5,219 nucleotides of DNA from Alphaproteobacteria bacterium MarineAlpha6_Bin2. Lineage in GTDB: Bacteria > Pseudomonadota > Alphaproteobacteria > GCA-002720895. Below, piece after piece: positions 1-5,219 of this stretch. The notes beneath the pieces are model-generated. The model was not told where the DNA came from and searched no databases. It was given only the letters and a program-made list of their open reading frames with translations. The stretch is from assembly GCA_002937815.1 (NCBI GenBank), contig PTKQ01000037.1:1-5219 (forward strand), given 5' to 3'. A program made the position numbers and the translations under genes. Each line of letters begins with the position of its first letter. Position 1 is the first letter of the stretch.

Positions 1-451
1 AAACCAAAACTTAAAAAAAAAAATTTTAAATCCAAAATCTAACCGGAATCATTACAAATTATTTCAAAAATACTTAAAATCTAAGCATTCAAATGGAGAA
101 ATGAAAAAAATGAGCTATTTAGATTATAGAACGATGATAGAAGTCACACCAACAAAAACAAAAATATTAGAATTGTATAATGATAATCAACTTATAGGTG
201 CAATTTTATTTGATTTATACAAAAATTCATTATCTGCAATATATAGTTATTATGACCCTGAGTATAAAAAAAAAAGCTTGGGAACCTTTTTAATTCTAAA
301 TTTAATTAAATTAGCAAAAAAACAAAATAAAGATTATTTATATCTTGGTTATTACATAGAAAAATGTAAAAAAATGTCTTACAAAAGTAAATTTGAACCT
401 TTGGAAATACTTATAAATAATAAGTGGAAGATTTTTGAAAAAAAAAATTAA
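1..451 (+). CDS. bpt: Leucyl-tRNA--protein transferase (aspartate/glutamate leucyltransferase), 5'-truncated by window edge
   Basis: C-terminal 149 residues of a Bpt/ATE-family aminoacyl-tRNA--protein transferase. The cytosolic enzyme transfers leucine from Leu-tRNA to N-terminal Asp or Glu and so marks proteins for ClpS/ClpAP degradation. The frame is open from base 2 to the TAA at 449-451 with no stop, so the ATG at 101 is an internal Met and not the start. Visible family motifs, numbered within the fragment: Y-L-K-S-K-H-x-x-G-E-M (24-34), M-S-Y-L-D-Y (37-42), the core [11 protein letters not shown] (76-86), S-L-G-T-F (92-96), Y-L-G-Y-Y-I-x-x-C-K-K-M-x-Y-K (114-128) and P-L-E (133-135). The N-terminal Cys-containing domain must lie outside the window; family proteins are usually about 240-250 residues. 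The 3' end overlaps the next gene by 17 nt in another frame. The family call comes from remembered homologues; the leucyl versus arginyl choice rests on the bacterial Bpt-like motifs. Confidence 0.9.
   Translation, partial: NQNLKKKILNPKSNRNHYKLFQKYLKSKHSNGEMKKMSYLDYRTMIEVTPTKTKILELYNDNQLIGAILFDLYKNSLSAIYSYYDPEYKKKSLGTFLILNLIKLAKKQNKDYLYLGYYIEKCKKMSYKSKFEPLEILINNKWKIFEKKN
426..430 (+). promoter_or_regulatory. Shine-Dalgarno-like GGAAG before the TTG start of the TRAP binding-protein gene
   Basis: GGAAG lies inside the 3' end of bpt, four bases before the TTG at 435. It is one of few purine-rich SD-like sites in the window and supports TTG as the start. The next in-frame ATG (555) would remove the whole signal peptide. 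The spacing is a little short, so this is a moderate call. Confidence 0.5.
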
Positions 452-1538
452 TAGAAGAAAATTTTTAAGAAATGTTGGAATAACTACGTCTATTGTTGCT
501 TTAGCTGCACATAAATCAAAACCAACAAGTGCAAAAGAAATATTTAATTGGAAAATGGTCACAACGTGGCCTAAAAATTTTCCAGGATTAGGTACGGGAG
601 CAGAAACTTTTGCAAAAACAATAACAGAATCATCAGGGGGAAGATTAAATGTTACAGTCTTTGGAGCTGGTGAAATTGTTCCAGCATTTGAAGCAATGGA
701 TGCTGTTACAAGTGGCGCAATAGAAATGGGTCATGGAGGACCTTACTATTGGAAAGGTAAAGTTTCTGCAACCCAATATTTATCAGCTATCCCTTTTGGA
801 TTAACCCCTCAAGAACAAAATTCATGGTTTGAAAAAGGTGGAGGACAAGAAATTGCAGACAAAATATATAATAAAATGGGTTGTAAATTTTTTGTCTGTG
901 GTAATACGGGCCCGCAAATGGGAGGATGGTTTAATAAAGAAATTAAATCATTAAAAGATTTTAAAGGATTAAAAATGAGAATACCTGGATTAGGGGGAGA
1001 AGTCATTAAGTCAGCTGGAGGCACGGTTGTTAATTTACATGGTGGAGAACTACTTACATCAATTCAAACTGGTGCTATAGATGCACTCGAATGGGTAGGT
1101 CCATATAATGATCTTGCGTTTGGAATGCATAAAGCCGGAAAATATTATTATTATCCTGGATGGCATGAACCAGGAGGCGTTTTAGATTGTTTTATAAATC
1201 TTGAAAAATGGAATTCTTTACCAAAAGATTTACAAAAAATAGTAGAAACATCAGCAATAGCAACCACACAAAGAATAACTAATGAAATGATCGCAGGAAA
1301 CAATCAGGCTTTAGAGATTTTAATAAAAGAACATAAGGTTAAATTAAAGCCTTTTCCAGATAATGTTTTAAAAGAACTATTTGTTTTATCAGACAAAGTT
1401 ATGAAAAAATTAATTTCATCTGATCCATTAAGTAAAGAAGTATATAATAGTATTATTAATTTTAGAAATCTTTCAATTAAAAGATCCGAAGTTTCAGAAC
1501 TAAAGTTTTTAGAAGCCAGATCAAAATTTTTAATATAA
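435..1538 (+). CDS. dctP: TRAP transporter solute-binding protein, TakP/FcbT1-like, Tat-exported
   Basis: Periplasmic binding protein (367 aa) of a tripartite ATP-independent periplasmic transporter. It resembles Rhodobacter TakP, a sodium-dependent 2-oxoacid binder; the wider family includes FcbT1 (chlorobenzoate) and a calcium-lactate binder. The start is TTG at 435. Residues 6-12 (N-R-R-K-F-L-R) form a twin-arginine motif, followed by a short hydrophobic stretch and a likely cleavage site after T-S-A (residue 33). Family hallmarks are G-A-G-E-I-V-P (77-83), G-G-P-Y-Y-W-K-G-K (101-109), [11 protein letters not shown] (156-166), K-M-R at 180-182, E-W-V-G-P-Y (219-224) and Y-Y-Y-Y-P-G-W-H-E (237-245). 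Arg182 matches the TRAP arginine that pairs with the ligand carboxylate. Gln161, Glu219, Trp220 and Glu245 occupy positions expected for the cation/ligand site, judged from remembered TakP. The gene overlaps bpt by 17 nt and the next gene by 1 nt. The membrane partners are encoded on the opposite strand just downstream. Substrate is inferred: a 2-oxoacid or similar small carboxylate. Confidence 0.92.
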   Translation: MKKKINRRKFLRNVGITTSIVALAAHKSKPTSAKEIFNWKMVTTWPKNFPGLGTGAETFAKTITESSGGRLNVTVFGAGEIVPAFEAMDAVTSGAIEMGHGGPYYWKGKVSATQYLSAIPFGLTPQEQNSWFEKGGGQEIADKIYNKMGCKFFVCGNTGPQMGGWFNKEIKSLKDFKGLKMRIPGLGGEVIKSAGGTVVNLHGGELLTSIQTGAIDALEWVGPYNDLAFGMHKAGKYYYYPGWHEPGGVLDCFINLEKWNSLPKDLQKIVETSAIATTQRITNEMIAGNNQALEILIKEHKVKLKPFPDNVLKELFVLSDKVMKKLISSDPLSKEVYNSIINFRNLSIKRSEVSELKFLEARSKFLI

Positions 1539-1900
1539 TGAAAAAAAATAAATTAATAAATGAATTAGAATTTTTTTTCCTTAATTACTGGTATGGTGAA
1601 GAAAAGCTTTGGAAAGCTTTTTGGTTGATAGGTATTCTAGGAAGAATACTTGTGGCTACTTTCGTTATAATATTTGCGCTAATAGGAAAAAGTATTGGTT
1701 TAACATGGTCAATAGCTATTTTAAGTTTTCTTTTTATTGCAATTTATATTATTTGGTCATTCGTTTCAATTTGGAGATGTGCTTTTAATACTCAAAATAA
1801 AAATTGGGGTTACGTAGCAAGAATATTTATAAGTATGGATTTATTAATTGGTATAAAACAAACTATAAATATTTTAAAAGATAATAATTTAACAAATTAA
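1538..1900 (+). CDS. Small conserved-looking membrane protein of unknown function, next to TRAP genes
   Basis: A 120-residue protein whose function I cannot assign. Two strong hydrophobic segments are visible, about residues 28-50 and 55-78. A charged and aromatic head (Y-W-Y-G-E-E-K-L-W-K-A-F-W, 17-29) precedes the first. After the second comes W-R-C-A-F-N (79-84), then N-W-G-Y-V-A-R (89-95) and a possible third, weaker membrane or amphipathic helix (95-113). The Y-W-x-G-E-x-x-L-W-K-x-F-W and W-R-C-A-x-N patterns resemble small uncharacterised proteobacterial membrane proteins I have seen, but I cannot name a family. The ATG overlaps the TAA of the binding-protein gene as TAATG, with no clear SD, so translation is probably coupled. 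The stop shares a TTAA with dctM on the other strand. It is not a DctQ: it lacks the four-helix plan and D-K-H-V-R-V-D motif, and a complete dctQ is present nearby. An accessory role to the transporter is only inferred from position. Confidence 0.8.
   Translation: MKKNKLINELEFFFLNYWYGEEKLWKAFWLIGILGRILVATFVIIFALIGKSIGLTWSIAILSFLFIAIYIIWSFVSIWRCAFNTQNKNWGYVARIFISMDLLIGIKQTINILKDNNLTN
1897..1900. other. Shared TTAA: overlapping stop codons of two convergent genes
   Basis: Plus-strand bases 1898-1900 are the TAA of the small membrane-protein gene. The reverse complement of 1897-1899 is the TAA of dctM. The two coding regions therefore overlap tail to tail by four bases, leaving no intergenic space for a terminator. 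Confidence 0.9.
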
Positions 1901-3267
1901 TAAATTTTATTAGGCAACCAAGTAGCAAGTTGTGGAAATTTAGCTATTAGCAATAGGACAATTATCTGAATTATTATAAATGGAATAACTCCTTTATAAA
2001 TATCTAAAGTCTTTATTTTGTATGTAGCAACTCCTCTAAAATAAAAAAGAGCAAAACCAAATGGAGGTGTTAAAAAGCTTGTTTGAAGATTGATCGCAAT
2101 CATTATTCCAAACCATAAAGGATCAATATTCATTTGTAAAATTATTGGTCCAATGATTGGAATTATTAAATATATTATTTGAATAAAATCTAAAAAAAAA
2201 CCTAATAAAAAAATTAGAACCATTATAAAAAACATTGATCCGAAAACACCACCTGGTATTTTTTCCATAAAAGCGCTAATCATTTCTCTCCCATCGAGAC
2301 CAATAAATACAAGTGAAAATAATTTAGCTCCAATAAGTATTAAAAAAATCATAGAACTAATACTCATAGTTTCTATCATAGATTTTTTTAATACATTAAT
2401 TGAAAAACTCTTTTTTATACAACTTAATATCATTGAACCGCAGGCCCCAACAGATGCTGCTTCAGTTGGCGTTGCAATCCCAGCCAATATAGAACCCAAT
2501 ACAGTAACAATTAAAATTATTGGAAGTAAAATTATTTTAAAATTTTCAATCATATTCTTTTTTCTATTTAATTTTAAAACGGCTGGACATGCCTCTGGTT
2601 TAACAAAAGTCAAAATTAACTGCCATAAACAATAAAATAAAACGAGTACCATTCCTGGAATTAATGCACCAGCAAATAAATCTACAGTAGAAATAGGATG
2701 AGATGGGATCTTTCCTTGCAATAATTGTGACTGACTATATGCCCCCTGCAAAACATCACTTAATAAAATTAATACTATTGATGGTGGAATTATTTGTCCT
2801 AATGTTCCAGATGCGCAAATAATACCTGAAGCTAATTTTTTATCATATCCCCATTTCAACATCGTTGGCAATGCTAACAGACCCATCGTAACTACAGTTG
2901 CTCCAACAATTCCTGTTGTAGCTGCAAACAGAGTACCAACAATTATGACTGAAAAACCCAACCCGCCTTTTAATCTTCCAAATAAGCTTCCTAATGTCTC
3001 TAGTAATTCTTCAGCAATCTTCGATTTTTCTAATATCAAACCCATAAAAACAAATAAAGGAACAGCAACTAGTAATTCGTTTGTCATTGTTCCAAAAATT
3101 TTTGATGGTATAAGTGCAAGAAAATTTATACTTAATAAATCAAATGATGAAGCAATGAATGCAAATAAGATTGAGACACCAGCCAAAGTGAAGGCTACTG
3201 GAAAACCAAATAACAAAAAGCAAAAAGTAATAATAAACATTAATATGCTTAATATTTCAGTTGTCAT
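1897..3267 (-). CDS. dctM: TRAP transporter large permease subunit, DctM family (TakM/FcbT3-like)
   Basis: Large integral membrane subunit (456 aa) that forms the ion-driven transport channel of the TRAP system in the inner membrane, working with DctQ and the periplasmic binding protein. Most of its length is hydrophobic, fitting about 12 membrane segments. Recognisable DctM motifs, in order: F-G-F-P-V-A-F-T-L-A-G (20-30), V-P-L-F-V-F-M-G (69-76), G-A-T-V-V-T-M-G (122-129), G-T-L-G-Q-I-I-P-P-S (154-163), A-T-P-T-E-A-A-S-V-G (265-274) and T-P-P-F-G-F (400-405). Length is normal for the family, slightly long because of the loop at about 171-195, and nothing is truncated. The start is ATG at 3267, only 3 nt after the dctQ stop and without an SD sequence, so it is probably coupled to dctQ. 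The pairing with the TakP-like protein on the opposite strand is inferred from proximity and subfamily resemblance. Confidence 0.93.
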   Translation of the reverse strand: MTTEILSILMFIITFCFLLFGFPVAFTLAGVSILFAFIASSFDLLSINFLALIPSKIFGTMTNELLVAVPLFVFMGLILEKSKIAEELLETLGSLFGRLKGGLGFSVIIVGTLFAATTGIVGATVVTMGLLALPTMLKWGYDKKLASGIICASGTLGQIIPPSIVLILLSDVLQGAYSQSQLLQGKIPSHPISTVDLFAGALIPGMVLVLFYCLWQLILTFVKPEACPAVLKLNRKKNMIENFKIILLPIILIVTVLGSILAGIATPTEAASVGACGSMILSCIKKSFSINVLKKSMIETMSISSMIFLILIGAKLFSLVFIGLDGREMISAFMEKIPGGVFGSMFFIMVLIFLLGFFLDFIQIIYLIIPIIGPIILQMNIDPLWFGIMIAINLQTSFLTPPFGFALFYFRGVATYKIKTLDIYKGVIPFIIIQIIVLLLIAKFPQLATWLPNKIY

Positions 3268-3270
3268 ATT

Positions 3271-3807
3271 TTAATTAATTAATTTAAAAAAAATTTTTTT
3301 TTCTTTATTAGAAAGGACTAGTAAACATCTCAAAATTAATGAAATAGTTTGAAAAAATAAATTTATACAAAATAATAACAAACATGACTTATAAAGGTAC
3401 AAAAAAGGAATTCCTCCAGCTTCTCTAGATTTCTCTAACCCATCCCAAGATTTTAATATATATGGAATAGAATATTTACTAATTACAATGATAAATGGTA
3501 TTAAAAACAAAATTGAAAAAATTATATTTATTAAAGCTTTTATTTTTTCACTTGTTAATCTATAAAAAATATCAACTCTTACATGTTTGTCATTCATTAA
3601 AGCATATGATGCTCCAAAAAGAAATATTAAGCCATGCATCCAAATATATGATTCTTGCATCCAAACAAAACCAATGTTGTAAAAATACCTTAGAAGAACT
3701 ACAAAAAAGGCTGTTAATGCCATAGACAAAACAAGCCAGGAGACCGCCTCTCCGGTTTTTTTATTTAATTTCTCAATATTAAAAATTACTTTTTTAATTT
3801 TTTTCAA
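3271..3807 (-). CDS. dctQ: TRAP transporter small permease subunit, DctQ family (TakQ/FcbT2-like)
   Basis: Small membrane subunit (178 aa) of the TRAP transporter, with four hydrophobic segments at about residues 20-41, 53-71, 88-112 and 136-165. The family signature is clear: R-Y-F-Y-N-x-G-F-V-W-M-Q-E (40-52), then W-M-H-G-L-I-F-L-F-G-A-S-Y-A-L (56-70) and D-K-H-V-R-V-D-I-F-Y (73-82). Later, W-D-G-L-E-K-S-R-E-A-G-G-I-P (120-133) matches the conserved W-x-x-x-E-x-S-x-x-x-G-G-x-P region before the last helix. The chosen start is TTG at 3807, because the next in-frame Met (residue 29) lies inside the first helix; an ATT one codon upstream is less likely. The gene begins 8 nt after the recO stop and ends 3 nt before dctM, which supports rnc-recO-dctQ-dctM co-transcription. 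Only a weak purine stretch (AAGAAC, overlapping the recO stop) could serve as SD. Confidence 0.9.
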   Translation of the reverse strand: MKKIKKVIFNIEKLNKKTGEAVSWLVLSMALTAFFVVLLRYFYNIGFVWMQESYIWMHGLIFLFGASYALMNDKHVRVDIFYRLTSEKIKALINIIFSILFLIPFIIVISKYSIPYILKSWDGLEKSREAGGIPFLYLYKSCLLLFCINLFFQTISLILRCLLVLSNKEKKIFFKLIN

Positions 3808-3815
3808 AATTGTTC

Positions 3816-4517
3816 TTAAATTAAAATTTTTTTTCTATAAAAAGGCAAATCTTTATTATGATTTTTTTTTAAATATTTATTAAGAAAGAAACCTGTAATT
3901 TCAAATCCATTTTTAATTATTTTTTTATCTACTTTTTTTGATGTATTTATAAAAAAATTAGGTAATTTAAATAATTTTTGATGGTATTTATTTCCAACTA
4001 ATTTGGAAACTGCTTTACCAGACCTTGGAGAAACGTAAAACAAATCTTTAGTACTTCCACTTACTGTACATTTTTTTAAATCAAGTCCATATCCCATTTC
4101 TGATAAAAGAAATAATTCCCATAAAATATACTTATTCAACCAATCTTTTAATTTTAAGTCCTCCATCAATAGTATTGTCTTTCGATACAAATTTAACTGT
4201 GGTAATTTATGAGGAAAACATAAATCAATTAATGAACAAATACTTAATAAGGTATTTAATTTAATGTCGTTATCAAAAAAAATAATGCTGTAATTTTTTA
4301 TTAATTCAAACTTGCAATTCAAAAGCTGAATTTCTAATCTAGAATTACATTTAATATAAACATTGTTGCCAACTTCATATATTCCAAAATCTTTTTTTAA
4401 TACACCTTTAACTAATCCTATATTAATACCATGATGGTAAGAAAAGAATGTGATTAATAATGAACTTTCCCCGTACTTCTTTTTTTTTAAAATAATTGCT
4501 TCATCATCAATTTGCAT
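3816..4517 (-). CDS. recO: DNA repair protein RecO
   Basis: RecO (233 aa) helps RecR load RecA on SSB-coated single strands and anneals complementary strands in RecFOR gap repair. The N-terminus M-Q-I-D-D-E-A-I-I-L with Y-G-E-S-S closely matches the opening of the OB-fold domain of alphaproteobacterial RecO (about residues 1-75). The rest is mainly helical. G-Y-G-L-D-L-K-K-C-T-V-S-G (about 142-154) and Y-V-S-P-R-S-G-K-A-V follow the family pattern. The tail L-P-F-Y-R-K-K is also typical. Only one Cys remains in the region where many RecO proteins carry a zinc-binding set, as is common in this class. I chose ATG 4517 because it aligns with homologues; an in-frame TTG at 4526 would add M-I-K and cannot be excluded. 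The gene lies 18 nt after the rnc stop. It is fairly diverged and Lys/Asn-rich, so the call rests mainly on motifs plus the rnc neighbour. Confidence 0.88.
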   Translation of the reverse strand: MQIDDEAIILKKKKYGESSLLITFFSYHHGINIGLVKGVLKKDFGIYEVGNNVYIKCNSRLEIQLLNCKFELIKNYSIIFFDNDIKLNTLLSICSLIDLCFPHKLPQLNLYRKTILLMEDLKLKDWLNKYILWELFLLSEMGYGLDLKKCTVSGSTKDLFYVSPRSGKAVSKLVGNKYHQKLFKLPNFFINTSKKVDKKIIKNGFEITGFFLNKYLKKNHNKDLPFYRKKILI

Positions 4518-4535
4518 TTTAATCAATATAAATTC

Positions 4536-5210
4536 TTATTTTTTTATAAAATTTAATAAATTAATTGCAGCATTTATTTGAGCTATTTTAATTGTTCTAC
4601 CAGTCGCAACAAAACTTTTAAAACCCTCAAGTGTTACTTCTATTTCAAATTTTGGATTATGAGAAGGTCCTTTTCTTGATTTCAATTTATATTTTGGAAG
4701 ATCAAGACATTTTTTTTGGGCTATTTCTTGTAACATAGATTTAGCATCCTTAGGAGGTAAAATATTTTTGTAAATTTTCTTCTTCCAATATTTTTGAACA
4801 AACTTTTTAGCCTGGTTAATATCACTATCTAAAAATATTGCACCTATTAAAGCTTCGCAAGCATCACTTAATATTGAATTATTTTTTTGTATTTTAATAT
4901 ATTTTTTTTCTGGAGTGTCTATTTTTAAAAATGATTTAATATTTAATTCATTTGCTACCTCTAACAATTCTTCTTTGGCTACTAAATAAGAATGCCTTTT
5001 TGATAAAGCTCCTTCATCTTCATCAGAAAATGTAAGGAATAAGTCATGAGCTATTACTAATGACAATACTCTGTCACCTAAAAATTCTAATCGCTCGTAG
5101 GATAAATTATTATTTTTTTTTTTAAAACTTGAATGTGTAAAGGCTAATTCAATAAGCTTTTTATTTTTAAATTTATAATCAATTTTTTTTTCAAATTCAT
5201 CAGTTTTCAT
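4536..5210 (-). CDS. rnc: Ribonuclease III
   Basis: Double-strand-specific endoribonuclease (224 aa) that processes rRNA precursors and structured mRNAs in the cytosol. The N-terminal RNase III domain (about 1-150) carries the signature E-R-L-E-F-L-G-D at 39-46, with Glu39, Glu42 and Asp46. The second acidic pair is Asp116 and Glu119 in I-L-S-D-A-C-E-A-L-I-G. These match E. coli E38, E41, D45, D114 and E117, so the enzyme should be active. The dsRNA-binding domain spans about 154-224 (D-A-K-S-M-L-Q-E, then G-P-S-H-N-P-K-F, then G-R-T-I-K-I-A-Q-I-N-A-A). In that last stretch the usual K-K-x-A-K lysines are partly replaced. Length is standard. ATG 5210 fits the family N-terminus; the frame stays open for the last nine bases of the window, so a start further upstream cannot be fully excluded. 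It appears to head the rnc-recO-dctQM unit; its promoter, and probably other genes of the unit, lie beyond the right edge. Confidence 0.95.
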   Translation of the reverse strand: MKTDEFEKKIDYKFKNKKLIELAFTHSSFKKKNNNLSYERLEFLGDRVLSLVIAHDLFLTFSDEDEGALSKRHSYLVAKEELLEVANELNIKSFLKIDTPEKKYIKIQKNNSILSDACEALIGAIFLDSDINQAKKFVQKYWKKKIYKNILPPKDAKSMLQEIAQKKCLDLPKYKLKSRKGPSHNPKFEIEVTLEGFKSFVATGRTIKIAQINAAINLLNFIKK

Positions 5211-5219
5211 ATTAGTATC

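Noticed and set aside
101..451. A stand-alone 116-residue acetyltransferase-like gene starting at ATG 101
   Set aside because: The same frame is open back to base 2 and the upstream codons continue the Bpt alignment ([11 protein letters not shown]), so ATG 101 is internal to bpt.
338..562. 74-residue open frame on the minus strand
   Set aside because: It is antisense to the end of bpt and the start of the TRAP binding protein; its Phe-rich content comes from A-rich coding DNA on the other strand.
809..1024. 71-residue open frame on the minus strand
   Set aside because: It lies wholly antisense to the conserved core of the TRAP binding-protein gene and has no family resemblance.
1899..1911. 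AATAAA / TTTATT inverted repeat at the convergent junction, as a possible bidirectional terminator
   Set aside because: All A/T, six base pairs with a one-base centre and no GC stem, so it cannot form a credible terminator hairpin. Such repeats are expected by chance in this AT-rich DNA.
2945..3274. 109-residue open frame on the plus strand
   Set aside because: It is antisense to the start of dctM, whose motifs are clear. Its product is Pro/Asn/Lys-rich low-complexity and resembles no family I know.
3286..3302. A-run followed by T-run as a terminator or promoter UP-like element
   Set aside because: It lies inside the end of dctQ coding sequence, encodes Lys/Ile/Phe codons, and has no GC stem or paired promoter boxes.
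3495..3725. 76-residue open frame on the plus strand
   Set aside because: It is fully antisense to dctQ motif regions and has no recognisable content.

Overview
This 5.2-kb window is a chromosomal piece of a strongly AT-rich bacterium with very tightly packed genes. The protein sequences look alphaproteobacterial. The RecO start and its C-V-S-G / Y-V-S-P-R-S-G-K-A-V stretch, the Bpt C-terminus, and a TakP/FcbT-type TRAP transporter all fit that class. Lys/Asn/Ile-rich proteins, long A and T runs, TTG starts and near-zero spacers suggest a genome-streamlined, possibly marine lineage such as SAR11/Pelagibacterales. The lineage is inferred from style and recall, not from a search.

Plus strand, 1-1900: the 3' part of bpt (leucyl-tRNA--protein transferase, N-degron pathway) runs in from the left edge. 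It overlaps by 17 nt the gene for a Tat-exported TRAP solute-binding protein of the TakP type, which starts with TTG. A small, unassigned membrane protein follows, its start overlapping the previous stop by one base.

Minus strand, 5210-1897: rnc (RNase III), recO (recombination mediator), dctQ (small TRAP membrane subunit) and dctM (large TRAP membrane subunit) lie head to tail with gaps of 18, 8 and 3 nt, so they are probably one transcription unit. The two groups converge at position 1900, where a single TTAA supplies the stop codons of both strands. No intergenic stretch is longer than about 20 nt, and no convincing promoter or intrinsic terminator is visible.

The TRAP genes should form one transporter. 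The binding protein captures a small carboxylate, probably a 2-oxoacid, in the periplasm and DctQM import it with an ion gradient. Its genes are split over two convergent units, each attached to housekeeping genes, with the small membrane protein on the binding-protein side. No CRISPR, mobile element, tRNA, rRNA or clearly new defence-like system is visible. The points most worth a second look are the split, convergent TRAP locus with its extra membrane protein, the absence of era between rnc and recO, and the A10 run inside the bpt/TRAP overlap.
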